Positions 55,450 to 63,631 are shown, counted from the stretch's first letter. The stretch: DNA of 64,000 nt from Desertibacillus haloalkaliphilus (GCF_019039105.1 NZ_JAHPIV010000001.1:393739-457738), one strand, 5' to 3'. Notes: generated by a model from the letters alone, not told the origin. Translations and numbers: made by a program.

Positions 55450-55575
55450 ATGTACGAAATTAGAGATTCTTTATTAATTGAAAGCTATAAGAAAGCAGTA
55501 AAATTTGAACAAATAGATGAGACCTTTATAGCCATCTTAAAACAGGAATTAGAAAAGCGAGGAATCCCGTTATAA
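55450..55575 (+). CDS. sda: Sporulation histidine kinase inhibitor Sda
   Basis: 41 aa, too short for standard ORF lists. Sequence IRDSLLIESYKKAVKF followed by FIAILKQELEKRGI matches the Sda helical hairpin (LSDELLIESYxKA...FIxLIxxEIxRR). Sda binds KinA and blocks autophosphorylation when replication is disturbed. ATG 55450 with AAGGAGAGA upstream and a terminator directly after the stop. No clear DnaA box was seen upstream, unlike B. subtilis. Confidence 0.88.
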   Translation: MYEIRDSLLIESYKKAVKFEQIDETFIAILKQELEKRGIPL

Positions 55576-55606
55576 ACGTTAACCACCGGTTAGCGTTTTT
55601 TATTTT
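55576..55606 (+). terminator. Terminator of sda
   Basis: AACGTTAACC pairs with GGTTAGCGTT, then TTTTATTTTT. Confidence 0.9.
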
Positions 55607-55672
55607 TAAGGAAGCCTAGACGTCATCGTGGCCCTGCGTAAAATTAGTGTCACATGAAAAAATTGTCGTGCG

Positions 55673-55706
55673 GGTGCCAGGCACCCATAGAACGGTGCCT
55701 GGCACC
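55673..55706. repeat. REP-like palindrome pair, copy 2
   Basis: GGTGCCAGGCACC (55673-55685) and GGTGCCTGGCACC (55694-55706), starts 21 bp apart. Confidence 0.9.
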
Positions 55707-55745
55707 AATTTGGGCACTCCCCCCCTTTTGGCTTTGCCTAAGACG

Positions 55746-55776
55746 AAAAAAAGCACCGCCATTAAGCGGTGCTTTC
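55746..55776 (-). terminator. Terminator of yutM
   Basis: AGCACCGC pairs with GCGGTGCT, T-run on the minus strand. Confidence 0.92.
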
Positions 55777-55786
55777 TATTCTTAGC

Positions 55787-56140
55787 TTAGCAATCTTCTG
55801 GTGTGCCCGCATTTTCAGCTGTGCGGAATGAAGAGCCACAGCCACAAGTAGCAACGGCATTCGGGTTTTCAATCGTAAACCCGCCACCCATCATGTTTTC
55901 TTTATAATCAATGACTACCCCTTCAAGGATACCTGCACTTTCGTTATCAACAACCACATTCAGGCCTGACTTTTCAAATGTCTTATCTTCGTCTGACACT
56001 TCTTTATCAAAGCCCATGCCATACGAAAGCCCACTACAGCCGCCACCTTTTACACCTACACGTAGTAGCAAACTGTCGTCTCCTTCTTCCTTCATCATAT
56101 CTTTAATACGATCAACCGCCGCATCTGTAATTGTAATCAT
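55787..56140 (-). CDS. yutM: A-type iron-sulfur carrier YutM (IscA/ErpA family)
   Basis: 117 aa. Conserved cysteines in VKGGGCSGLSYGM and the C-terminal CGCGSSF, the three ligands of A-type Fe-S carriers that deliver clusters to apo-proteins. ATG 56140 chosen: AAGGAAGGTG upstream and the family begins MITITDAAVDRIK; 32 extra residues to 56236 are not conserved in type. Confidence 0.95.
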   Translation of the reverse strand: MITITDAAVDRIKDMMKEEGDDSLLLRVGVKGGGCSGLSYGMGFDKEVSDEDKTFEKSGLNVVVDNESAGILEGVVIDYKENMMGGGFTIENPNAVATCGCGSSFRTAENAGTPEDC

Positions 56141-56238
56141 CTTTACACCTTCCTTTTTATGATCGTATTCCTTACCCTTAGTATACAAACGATCCATATC
56201 ATTCTCAAGCGATACGCTTGCTACATGTTTATGCACAC

Positions 56239-56427
56239 TTAGTACGCGGAGTACATTTCGCTTTCTTTTACATAACTATTTTTTAATAAGACGTTATGTT
56301 TCTCATCAATTTGTTGACTATATTTTAAAACAAGCGGGTGATTCATACCATGGATTAAAGCAGCAGTAACCATTTTTTTCCTCAACATTTCCAGTTGTGT
56401 GCGATCATCATAGTCCGTTTTTACCAT
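56239..56427 (-). CDS. Spo0E-like aspartyl-phosphate phosphatase
   Basis: 62 aa. LEMLRKKMVTAALIHGMNHP followed by VLKYSQQIDEK is the Spo0E family signature (LxxxRxxM...G..HP.V..SQ.LD). Such proteins dephosphorylate Spo0A~P and delay sporulation. ATG 56427 at 8 bases from AAGGGG. About 100 bases upstream of yutM. Confidence 0.88.
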   Translation of the reverse strand: MVKTDYDDRTQLEMLRKKMVTAALIHGMNHPLVLKYSQQIDEKHNVLLKNSYVKESEMYSAY

Positions 56428-56917
56428 ATTCATCACCCCTTGAATTCTTATTATTTAAGGTAGTTATCGGACAACCTTACCTTATTTATATTTTACCTAA
56501 AGCGACTATTATTGACAAACATTTATTTCCACTTATTTTGACTTCTTTTCGGGAATTGTGTTTCATATTGTCGGAGAACATTTCTCTAAATGTCTATTTG
56601 CTCGTTTTTAGATTTCTTTTATTCTAATTTTTATCATATCACGTGCTTATCGTGCACTATGTAAAAAATGTCACAACTTTTAAATTTTAACTAAAACAAA
56701 TGTAAAACGTACCTTAACCGCCTCCAACGATGTATTGCCCGCTATTTGCCAGAAGAACAAACGAGTTTCCACTTTCTTTCTGATTAGAGTTTCTGATAGT
56801 ATAATAGAAGAATATTTTTTCATTTAACGTTCATTCCAATGATTACCAAAACAGGAAATACCCTGTAGAACGTGATATACTATACAAAAAATTATGGTTT
56901 TAGAACGGAGGACGAAT
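56428..56917. other. Intergenic region upstream of mqnE
   Basis: About 490 bases, AT-rich; divergent promoters for the Spo0E-like and mqnE genes are expected. No hairpin, repeat or small gene stood out. Confidence 0.5.
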
Positions 56918-58012
56918 ATGACTACGCTATTGTCTGATACAAAAATGCAGGCCATCGCGGAAAAAATCCAACATGGCGAACGACTATCAATTGAAGATGG
57001 TCTTTACCTTTATGAATCACCTGATTTGCTTACGATTGGTCAGCTAGCGAATCAAGTGAATGAAAAGAAAAACGGTAAAAACGTCTATTTCATCGAAAAT
57101 ATGTACATCAACCCGACAAACGTCTGTGAAGCAAGCTGTGGTTTCTGTGGATTTAAGCGCAAACCTGGTGAAGAAGGCGCTTATACGATGGATGAAGAAG
57201 CTTTACTTAAATATGTTGCTGATCGTTGGAATGACAACATTCGTGAATTCCACATTGTCGGCGGTCATAATAACGAAGTGCCATTCGAATATTATGTGAA
57301 TACCGTACGTACACTTAAGAAACATTATCCCCAATGTTCAGTCAAAGCATACACGGGAGCGGAAATTGAATTCTTCGCACGTCTAGCTGGCATTTCGATG
57401 AAAGAAGTGTTAGAAACGTTAATCGATGCAGGTCTTGACTCACTCACAGGTGGCGGTGCTGAAATTTTATCAGAACGTTATCGTGCGAAAATGAGTCCAG
57501 ATAAGGCTTCAACGGATTTATGGCTAGAAGCACATGAGACGGCTCATAACCTTGGCCTACGCACTCATGCAACGATGCTTTACGGCAGCATTGAAACACT
57601 AGAAGAGCGCCTCATTCATATGGATCGCCTTCGCCAGCTGCAAGACCGTACGAACGGATACATGGTCTTTATTCCACTTGCGATGCAACCAAAGAGCGTC
57701 AATTCAGGACTACAACGCCGTACATCAGCACATGATGACATGCGCACACTTGCGATTAGTCGCTTAATGCTTGATAACTTTGATCATATTAAAGCGTACT
57801 GGATTAACATCGGTCCACAACTAACTCAAATGGCATTATCATTCGGTTCAGATGATATCCATGGAACGTTGATTGAAGAACGTATCTCTCACTCTGTGGG
57901 TGCGTTAACATCACAAGGAATCACAAGAGCTGAACTTATGCACTTAATCAAAGGTGCAAACAAACAGCCAGTCGAACGTGATACGTTTTATAATATTATT
58001 AAAGAATATTAA
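56918..58012 (+). CDS. mqnE: Aminofutalosine synthase MqnE (radical SAM)
   Basis: 364 aa. Radical SAM cluster ligands C70, C74 and C77 in CEASCGFC, then FHIVGGHNNEVP, LTGGGAEILSERYR and FGSDDIHGTLIEERI, patterns closer to MqnE than to MqnC or CofH. MqnE joins SAM and a chorismate-derived enolpyruvyl benzoate to give aminofutalosine in the futalosine route to menaquinone. No other mqn gene is in the window. ATG 56918 follows ACGGAGG; the frame extends eight codons upstream. Confidence 0.85.
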   Translation: MTTLLSDTKMQAIAEKIQHGERLSIEDGLYLYESPDLLTIGQLANQVNEKKNGKNVYFIENMYINPTNVCEASCGFCGFKRKPGEEGAYTMDEEALLKYVADRWNDNIREFHIVGGHNNEVPFEYYVNTVRTLKKHYPQCSVKAYTGAEIEFFARLAGISMKEVLETLIDAGLDSLTGGGAEILSERYRAKMSPDKASTDLWLEAHETAHNLGLRTHATMLYGSIETLEERLIHMDRLRQLQDRTNGYMVFIPLAMQPKSVNSGLQRRTSAHDDMRTLAISRLMLDNFDHIKAYWINIGPQLTQMALSFGSDDIHGTLIEERISHSVGALTSQGITRAELMHLIKGANKQPVERDTFYNIIKEY

Positions 58013-58019
58013 TCCATTA

Positions 58020-58237
58020 AAAAAAGGGGCATGCTCGGCAAAGGGCGCTGAAAAAGTGTGAAATTCACTTTTTCAGCGCCCTTTATGTAATGTGCGAAGC
58101 CGTTGCATCTTTTAAAAAAAGCTTGCTACGAGTGGGTTTCTCGTAGCAAGCGAGCAACGTGCGGAGCCATTACTCTTCCTGAATTGGCCTGCCTGCTACT
58201 TCTTCAGCAGTCTCGTTCGGCATGCTCCCTTTTTTTA
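58020..58237. repeat. Nested inverted-repeat region after mqnE
   Basis: AAAAAAGGGGCATGC at the left and GCATGCTCCCTTTTTT at the right bound about 215 bp. Inside are a perfect hairpin AAGGGCGCTGAAAAAGTG/CACTTTTTCAGCGCCCTT (58040-58084) and the TGGGTTT-loop element. The right T-run may also end mqnE transcription. Confidence 0.75.
58087..58173 (+). repeat. TGGGTTT-loop structured element, copy 2
   Basis: 87 nt. Outer helix GTAATG/CATTAC, middle helix CGTTGC/GCAACG, terminal hairpin CTTGCTACGAG-TGGGTTT-CTCGTAGCAAG. Single-stranded blocks TTTTAAAAAAAGCTTG and GTGCGGAGCC are shared with copy 1 (19236-19319), whose helices differ by paired substitutions. Confidence 0.72.
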
Positions 58238-58241
58238 TGTG

Positions 58242-58811
58242 TTAAAAGAATTTCTTTTGATCGCGTTCTTCTTTTAAAATTTCAACCGCTTCACGGAATC
58301 GTTGTGAGTGGACCACTTCACGCTCTCGCAAAAACTTCAAGCCATCATTTAAATCAGGGTCATCCGACATATCGATAATCCATTGATAGGTTGCACGCGC
58401 TTTTTCTTCGGCGGCAATATCTTCATACAGATCTGCAATCGGATCCCCTTTTGCTTGAATGTAAGCTGCCGTCCATGGCACACCTGAGGCATTCGCATAA
58501 AAGAGTGCCCGGTCATGCTCGGCATAATGATCTCCAAGCCCTGCTTCCTTCATCTGCTCAGGTGTTGCATCCTTTGTTAACTTATAGATCATCGTTGCAA
58601 TCATCTCAAGATGGGCAAACTCTTCCGTTCCAATATCCGTGAGTAGCCCAACGACTTTATCAGGTATCGTATAGCGCTGATTTAAATAACGGAGGGCGGC
58701 TGCTAGCTCTCCATCAGCCCCACCATATTGCTCGACTAAAAATTTTGCTAACATCGGATTACATGTGCTTACTCTCACCGGGTACTGAAGTTTTTTCTCG
58801 TACGTCCACAT
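58242..58811 (-). CDS. cotJC: Spore coat protein CotJC (manganese catalase family)
   Basis: 189 aa with a four-helix Mn-catalase-like fold: GADGELAAALRYLNQRY, DIGTEEFAHLEMIATMI and IAAEEKARATYQWIIDM carry the Glu/His ligand pattern. Made in the mother cell during sporulation. ATG 58811 with GGGGGAGA upstream. Third gene of cotJABC. Confidence 0.95.
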   Translation of the reverse strand: MWTYEKKLQYPVRVSTCNPMLAKFLVEQYGGADGELAAALRYLNQRYTIPDKVVGLLTDIGTEEFAHLEMIATMIYKLTKDATPEQMKEAGLGDHYAEHDRALFYANASGVPWTAAYIQAKGDPIADLYEDIAAEEKARATYQWIIDMSDDPDLNDGLKFLREREVVHSQRFREAVEILKEERDQKKFF

Positions 58812-58835
58812 CCACGAATCTCCCCCTTTTAGATT

Positions 58836-59102
58836 CTATATCTGCCACGGCCACGGTGCGTCGTTCCAGTCCCACGGATAACCGCTATAACTTTTTCCAT
58901 ACTGTTGCAGTGGTCCATAGATCTGTTCAACCTTATTTCTTAACGTCCGGCTTTGATAGGATAATTGGTTGAATTGGTTGATCGCTTCCGCATCGGTTGG
59001 GTGCGTATCAAGATAGAGAGTCAAGTCAACAAGAGCAAAGTCAACGGCCTGTAACTCCTCTAACAGTTGGTAAAATTCTTGTGGGAGCTGTTTTTGCGCC
59101 AT
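58836..59102 (-). CDS. cotJB: Spore coat protein CotJB
   Basis: 88 aa; LLEELQAVDFALVDLTLYLD and HPTDAEAINQFNQ match CotJB. ATG 59102 with GGGAGGGAT upstream, 2 bases after the cotJA stop. Works with CotJA and CotJC in coat assembly; the molecular role is not known. Confidence 0.95.
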   Translation of the reverse strand: MAQKQLPQEFYQLLEELQAVDFALVDLTLYLDTHPTDAEAINQFNQLSYQSRTLRNKVEQIYGPLQQYGKSYSGYPWDWNDAPWPWQI

Positions 59103-59104
59103 TG

Positions 59105-59335
59105 TTATCCCTCCCTTTTTTCCTTATGTTGAATACCTTCATAAGGGTCATATAACGCTGGCCATAATGTTCCGGCATATAACGCTTCACGAAGCTGATA
59201 TTGCTGCAATCCTTCAGGCTGAAATCCCATATAAAGGTGTGGAGGTGTTGAGTAGGCTTTCACCTTGATTGGCGGGCACGGGTCAAAGGGGCTTATATAC
59301 GGATGGTAATATTTCCATCGGCTAAAATGTTGCAT
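59105..59335 (-). CDS. cotJA: Spore coat-associated protein CotJA
   Basis: 76 aa, Pro/Tyr-rich: YISPFDPCPPIKVKAYSTPP and LREALYAGTLWPALYDPY are the CotJA pattern. ATG 59335 was chosen because AAGGAGGAG precedes it; the upstream part of the frame is spurious. First gene of the operon; CATATAGT about 45 bases upstream vaguely resembles a sigma-E -10 but no good -35 was found. Confidence 0.93.
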   Translation of the reverse strand: MQHFSRWKYYHPYISPFDPCPPIKVKAYSTPPHLYMGFQPEGLQQYQLREALYAGTLWPALYDPYEGIQHKEKREG

Positions 59336-59521
59336 GATGCTCCTCCTTCGCTGTTGTATCTTGCTGCCATTTAGACTATATGCAGGGGACAGAATGAGTA
59401 GAACAGTAGAGTGTGGGCGGTTCCCCTGAGGGCTACGGATAAGCGCGGATCTTATACCTCGTTCGGGGTGTAACGGTTTCTCGGTCCCGGCGTTGCGGTC
59501 CCTCCTTCCGCTCTTTCCCAT

Positions 59522-59550
59522 AAAAAAGAGGCACAATCATCTGTACCTCC
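59522..59550 (-). terminator. Terminator of dapF
   Basis: GAGGTACAG pairs imperfectly with TGTGCCTC, followed by TTTTTTA on the minus strand. Confidence 0.8.
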
Positions 59551-59556
59551 AATACA

Positions 59557-60411
59557 CTATAACGGGAATGTCCCTTTAAAAATCGTTTCCGCTGGTCCTG
59601 TCATAAGGACTTTCCCTTCGCTTGTCCATGTAATGTTTAAATCGCCACCAAGCAAATGAACAATGACCTCTTGATCACGCGCAACTTTTTCATTTAATGC
59701 CGCTGCGACAACGGCTGCACATGCCCCGGTACCACACGCTTGAGTAATCCCAGAACCTCGTTCCCACACGCGGAAGTGCAGTTCTTTTTCGCTGACGACT
59801 TCAACAAATTCAACATTGACCCATTCAGGGAAAAGCTCATGTTTTTCTAGACGCGGTCCTACGCTTGTAACAGGCGCCTCGTCAATGGTATCGACAAAAA
59901 AGATCACATGCGGATTCCCCATCGACACCGCCGTCATTGCTAACGTCTCCCCGTCTAATTCAAGCGGTTCAGCAATCACTTCTGCTTCAGGATCGCCAAG
60001 CATCGGTAAGTCCTTGCGCTTTAAGCGTGGCTCTCCCATATCAACAGTGACAAGGTCAACATTTTTTCCATCCTCTGTGTGGACAGTCGCCTCAACAAGC
60101 CCAGCTAATGTTTCTATTTTAAAGGTACGCTCATTTACATAACCATGCTCATACGCGAATTTTGCGACACAGCGTAGACCGTTCCCACAATTTTTTGCCT
60201 CAGAGCCATCGTTATTGAAGATTCGCATTTTCACCGGAGCCATTTCTGACGGACATACTAGAATCAAACCGTCCGAGCCAATACCAGTATGAACATCTGC
60301 TACCTTTACGGCTATGTCTGCTAAGCGCTCCTCCGGCAACGATTCTTTAAAAAGATCGACATAGATGTAATTATTTCCTAACCCATGCATTTTTGTAAAA
60401 GCAAATTCCAT
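59557..60411 (-). CDS. dapF: Diaminopimelate epimerase DapF
   Basis: Converts LL- to meso-diaminopimelate for lysine and peptidoglycan. 284 aa; first catalytic Cys C75 in NCGNGLRC and second in QACGTGACA near residue 220; N-terminal [18 protein letters not shown] 60411 with GAGGGA upstream; 10 bases after the zinc-ribbon-like gene. Confidence 0.97.
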   Translation of the reverse strand: MEFAFTKMHGLGNNYIYVDLFKESLPEERLADIAVKVADVHTGIGSDGLILVCPSEMAPVKMRIFNNDGSEAKNCGNGLRCVAKFAYEHGYVNERTFKIETLAGLVEATVHTEDGKNVDLVTVDMGEPRLKRKDLPMLGDPEAEVIAEPLELDGETLAMTAVSMGNPHVIFFVDTIDEAPVTSVGPRLEKHELFPEWVNVEFVEVVSEKELHFRVWERGSGITQACGTGACAAVVAAALNEKVARDQEVIVHLLGGDLNITWTSEGKVLMTGPAETIFKGTFPL

Positions 60412-60420
60412 CGTTATCCC

Positions 60421-60654
60421 TCATTTCCGTAAGCTTTCATTCGTCCAAAAATAGTCATCATCCGCCTCTAAAATTGTCATCCTGCCGTTGCAGCATGGCA
60501 TAATCAAAAGCGTCTTTATCCCTTCCTTCGCCCGCTCTAGCATCTCTTGTTTCATATTCGTGAGCACATTTTCACTACCGCAATACGGGCATTCCTGAAT
60601 ATAAATATCATCGTACATCCGCTCATAAGGCCAAGCATTTTCAAATGGAATCAA
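60421..60654 (-). CDS. Small protein with CPYCG and PCCNG motifs
   Basis: About 77 aa, with CPYCGSENV near residue 23 and PCCNG near 53, so probably a zinc-ribbon-type fold. The start is uncertain; TTG 60654 at 9 bases from AAGGGG is proposed and gives MIPFENAWPYE; the frame stays open to 60723 with a hydrophobic stretch that looks non-coding. Tight spacing to dapF suggests an operon. No function known. Confidence 0.72.
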   Translation of the reverse strand: MIPFENAWPYERMYDDIYIQECPYCGSENVLTNMKQEMLERAKEGIKTLLIMPCCNGRMTILEADDDYFWTNESLRK

Positions 60655-60822
60655 CCGAACGCACCCCTTTTTGTATTTTGTAATGAGTATAACGAACGCC
60701 ACCGGAAATGTCATCATTAACAAAGAGAATGTTCAGCACAACCGATCAATAATATCGACGGATGGCAACCATTCTCCCTCCTCGAATCAACTTCTTCTCC
60801 TCAGGGAAACTAACCCTTAAGC

Positions 60823-60895
60823 TTAATCCTAAGGCGGTGCGAGTAAGCCTAATTCACCGATGGTTCTCCTCCGCTGGCGCACTCCGCCCCTTTAC
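60823..60895. repeat. 71-bp interspersed repeat, diverged copy 3
   Basis: CCTAAGGCGGTGCGAGTAAG to GGCGCACTCC, then CCCTTTAC; same order of blocks as the two copies at 51.6-51.8 kb with a diverged middle. Like copy 2 it ends next to a terminator. Confidence 0.85.
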
Positions 60896-60897
60896 AA

Positions 60898-60933
60898 TTT
60901 AAAAAAACACCTAGCACAACTAGGTGTTTTAAA
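60898..60933 (-). terminator. Terminator of yuzB
   Basis: AAACACCTAG pairs with CTAGGTGTTT; T-run on the minus strand. Confidence 0.92.
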
Positions 60934-61165
60934 ACATCGGGTTCTCTTCTAAATATTGATAGATATTCTTAACAAGTTCATCGCTTGTCTCACCTGAAAC
61001 AAACTCACCATTGACCAAGGCAAAGTGCGTACGCGCACAGTGTCCACAACTACCTAAACAACCGTATTCTATCACATCAAGATTCGGGTCACGCTCTAGC
61101 TCTTCTAACGCTTTTTGAGACCCGCTTGCTAGATTACTTAAACAAAATTCAATAATTGGTTTCAT
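60929..61165 (-). CDS. yuzB: YuzB-like DUF1450 protein
   Basis: 78 aa. [20 protein letters not shown], then [21 protein letters not shown]: the CxxxxGxCGxC pattern of DUF1450, a thioredoxin-like ferredoxin relative of unknown function. ATG 61165 with GAGGTGAA upstream; the longer frame is spurious. Same position relative to yutJ and yuzD as in B. subtilis. Confidence 0.93.
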   Translation of the reverse strand: MKPIIEFCLSNLASGSQKALEELERDPNLDVIEYGCLGSCGHCARTHFALVNGEFVSGETSDELVKNIYQYLEENPMF

Positions 61166-61231
61166 TTCAAGTTCACCTCTTAACCACTCTGCCCCTATCC
61201 TATCATAAGTATAAACATTTGTCGAAGTGGG

Positions 61232-61265
61232 GGTGCCAGGCACCTGTTAAGCGGTGCCTGGCACC
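61232..61265. repeat. REP-like palindrome pair, copy 3
   Basis: GGTGCCAGGCACC (61232-61244) and GGTGCCTGGCACC (61253-61265), starts 21 bp apart, same order as copy 2. Confidence 0.9.
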
Positions 61266-61358
61266 CTATAAAACAATTTCCATAAAATTGTTGTTAAATT
61301 GACACAAACTCGTTATAATCATAAATGACCAGGGTCACTTTTTTTAGGGGAGTCAATT

Positions 61359-63002
61359 ATGGGGCGAAAAACCAAAAAGCAACAAACGAAAGAAAAAATT
61401 ATAAATGCAGCGATTACACTCTTCCGTGAACAGGGATTCGATACGACTACCGTCAAGCAAATTACCGAAGAAGCAAAGGTTGCAAAGGGAACTTTTTTTA
61501 ATTATTTTCCGACAAAAGAGTCGGTCATGCAATCGCTTGCAGAGGAACGATTCGAACTCGTCACGGATTATATGCAGCAACAGCATATTAAAAAACTACC
61601 GCTCCACTTACAAATTAAAGCATACCTAACCTACATCCTAGAAGATTACGACATCAACCCATTACTCACGAGAAAGGTATGGACACATGTCGTCCAAGCC
61701 GAAGAATCATTGATTCAAGACTGGTCAATGCTACTAACGAGAGGAATCAATCGAGGAGAAATTGACCCAAGTATAAACATAGAGCGATGGGCAGAAATCT
61801 TAAACAGCCACTTTTATTATGCGTTAACGATGTACACCAACGAACAATCACAAGACGTCTTCCTTACAAAAGTGATGGCCTTAATTGAAACAAGCATGAA
61901 CGGAATAAAAGGAAAAAGGGGAAATCAGGAAATGCAAAAAATAGTACTACTAGGCGGTGGCTATGGCAACATGCGCATTTTGCAGCGCCTACTTACCAAT
62001 GACTTGCCGAGCGACGTTCAACTCACACTCATCGACAGATTACCTTATCATTGCTTAAAAACGGAATATTATGCATTGGCGGCTGGAACAGAATCAGATC
62101 ATCATTTACGTGTCTCCTTTCCAAACGATCCGCGATTAGAAATCAAGTACGGTAACATTTCTTCGGTCGACCTAGATGGAAAAACAGTCCACATTGATGG
62201 ACAGGATGAGGCAATTAACTACGACACACTGATTATTGGTCTAGGCTGTGAAGATAAATACCATAATGTTCCTGGCGCTCGTGAGGAGACATTAAGCATT
62301 CAAAGCATGGAAGATACACGAAAAACAGGCGAAACTCTAAACAATGTCCGCCCACAAGGTGTCGTATCGATTGTTGGCGGTGGGCTCAGCGGTGTCGAGC
62401 TTGCGAGTGAATTACGCGAAAGTCGTCCTGATTTAACAATTAAGTTATTTGATCGTGGTGACATCATTTTATCGATGTTCCCTTATCGTTTAAGCAACTA
62501 CGTTCAAAACTGGTTCATCAATCACGGTGTTGAAGTCATCAACAAATCAAACATTACAAAAGTTGAAAAACATGCGCTTTATAACCATGATGAGCGCATT
62601 GAAAGTGATGCCATCATTTGGACGGCAGGGATTCAACCCAACCGTGTTGTCCGTGAAATGGATGTTGAAAAAGACCAGCAAGGCCGGGTAAAACTGACCC
62701 CTCACCATCACCTACCGAATGATGAAAATGTCTTTGTGGTCGGTGACTGTGCGAGCCTTCCTCATGCACCAAGTGCACAACTTGCAGAAGGACAAGGCGA
62801 GCAAATTGTCACTGTCTTGAAAAAACGTTGGAAAAATGAACCATTACCTGAAACATTCCCGACAATCAAATTAAAAGGTGTACTTGGTTCATTAGGTAAA
62901 AAACACGGCTTCGGTCTTATGGGTGAACGCACCCTGCTCGGTCGAGTGCCACGTGTAATGAAAAGTGGCGTCCTCTGGATGTATAAATATCATTCAGGTT
63001 GA
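61359..63002 (+). CDS. yutJ: TetR regulator fused in frame to NDH-2-like flavoprotein (YutJ)
   Basis: 547 aa, one open frame. Residues 1-60 are a TetR-type HTH (INAAITLFREQGFDTTTVKQ, KGTFFNYFPTKESV), 60-185 a TetR ligand-domain-like helical region, then a short linker NGIKGKRGNQE. From M192 on, KIVLLGGGYGNMRILQRLL starts a complete YutJ/NDH-2 flavoprotein with FAD motif, NAD(P) motif VSIVGGGLSGVELASEL and VFVVGDCASL. B. subtilis YutJ lacks the TetR part. An internal ATG at 61932 preceded by AAGGGG could also give the flavoprotein alone. Confidence 0.88.
   Translation: MGRKTKKQQTKEKIINAAITLFREQGFDTTTVKQITEEAKVAKGTFFNYFPTKESVMQSLAEERFELVTDYMQQQHIKKLPLHLQIKAYLTYILEDYDINPLLTRKVWTHVVQAEESLIQDWSMLLTRGINRGEIDPSINIERWAEILNSHFYYALTMYTNEQSQDVFLTKVMALIETSMNGIKGKRGNQEMQKIVLLGGGYGNMRILQRLLTNDLPSDVQLTLIDRLPYHCLKTEYYALAAGTESDHHLRVSFPNDPRLEIKYGNISSVDLDGKTVHIDGQDEAINYDTLIIGLGCEDKYHNVPGAREETLSIQSMEDTRKTGETLNNVRPQGVVSIVGGGLSGVELASELRESRPDLTIKLFDRGDIILSMFPYRLSNYVQNWFINHGVEVINKSNITKVEKHALYNHDERIESDAIIWTAGIQPNRVVREMDVEKDQQGRVKLTPHHHLPNDENVFVVGDCASLPHAPSAQLAEGQGEQIVTVLKKRWKNEPLPETFPTIKLKGVLGSLGKKHGFGLMGERTLLGRVPRVMKSGVLWMYKYHSG
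61932..61934 (+). promoter_or_regulatory. Possible internal start codon of the YutJ domain
   Basis: ATG in frame at residue 192 of the fusion, 10 bases after AAGGGG and directly after AGGAA. This is where YutJ-type proteins normally begin, so a second, shorter product is possible. Confidence 0.45.
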
Positions 63003-63017
63003 TCTAAAATAAAATTA

Positions 63018-63060
63018 AGGTGCAGTTGGTCCCCTTCTAGGGCCCCTGCACCTCATTTCA
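63018..63060. terminator. Terminator between the fusion gene and yuzD
   Basis: AGGTGCAG/CTGCACCT with inner GTCCC/GGG pairing; convergent genes on both sides. T-runs are weak. Confidence 0.65.
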
Positions 63061-63366
63061 TTACAGATAGCTTTCGATTTTTTCATAAATCGTTTTCAAA
63101 CGAGGATTCCCCTCAGCGACAATGTCGTCATTAAACACCACGACTGGATAGATGAGATCCTCTGCGATGATCCGCTTTGTCATCTGTTCTTCGGCTTGAT
63201 TTTGCGGCTGATAGAGGTCGACATAGTGGAACACAACCTCAGCATCAGGGTATTTTCTTTGAATCGCCGCCTCGAGCCACTCCTTCGTTTCCCAAGACGA
63301 AGGTAAGTGAACACAGCTTGCACACTTCTCCTCTGCTCCATAAACCGTAAATTCTAAATGAGTCAT
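63061..63366 (-). CDS. yuzD: YuzD-like DUF1462 protein
   Basis: 101 aa, thioredoxin-like fold with a CxxC near the start (GAEEKCASCVHLPSS) and the cis-Pro region (YPVVVFNDDIVAEGNP). Probably a redox or Fe-S-linked protein; function unknown. ATG 63366 with GGGGAG upstream; divergent from yutI as in B. subtilis. Confidence 0.93.
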   Translation of the reverse strand: MTHLEFTVYGAEEKCASCVHLPSSWETKEWLEAAIQRKYPDAEVVFHYVDLYQPQNQAEEQMTKRIIAEDLIYPVVVFNDDIVAEGNPRLKTIYEKIESYL

Positions 63367-63631
63367 CAAATATTCTCCCCACTTCCTCAAACGATCCTTA
63401 TTATTTTTCTAATCTTCAGACAGGACTGTGTACATGAATGTATTTCAGTACCATGGCCACCAACGTACAATTATGACCATTTTCTTTATCATACCTTCAG
63501 GTTGCGCTCACAGCAATCATTTGAGCAACTTTTTAACGTTTTTTGTTTAGAAATATGAAAAAACAGGTGCGTAATCATAGATTTTTTTGTTTTTGGATAT
63601 TATAATTGAAGTAAAGAAAGGAGTGTTATCT

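Noticed and set aside
59336..59536. Upstream extension of the cotJA frame
   Set aside because: CotJA is about 76-80 aa in known spores and has an excellent ribosome site at 59335; the extension overlaps the dapF terminator.
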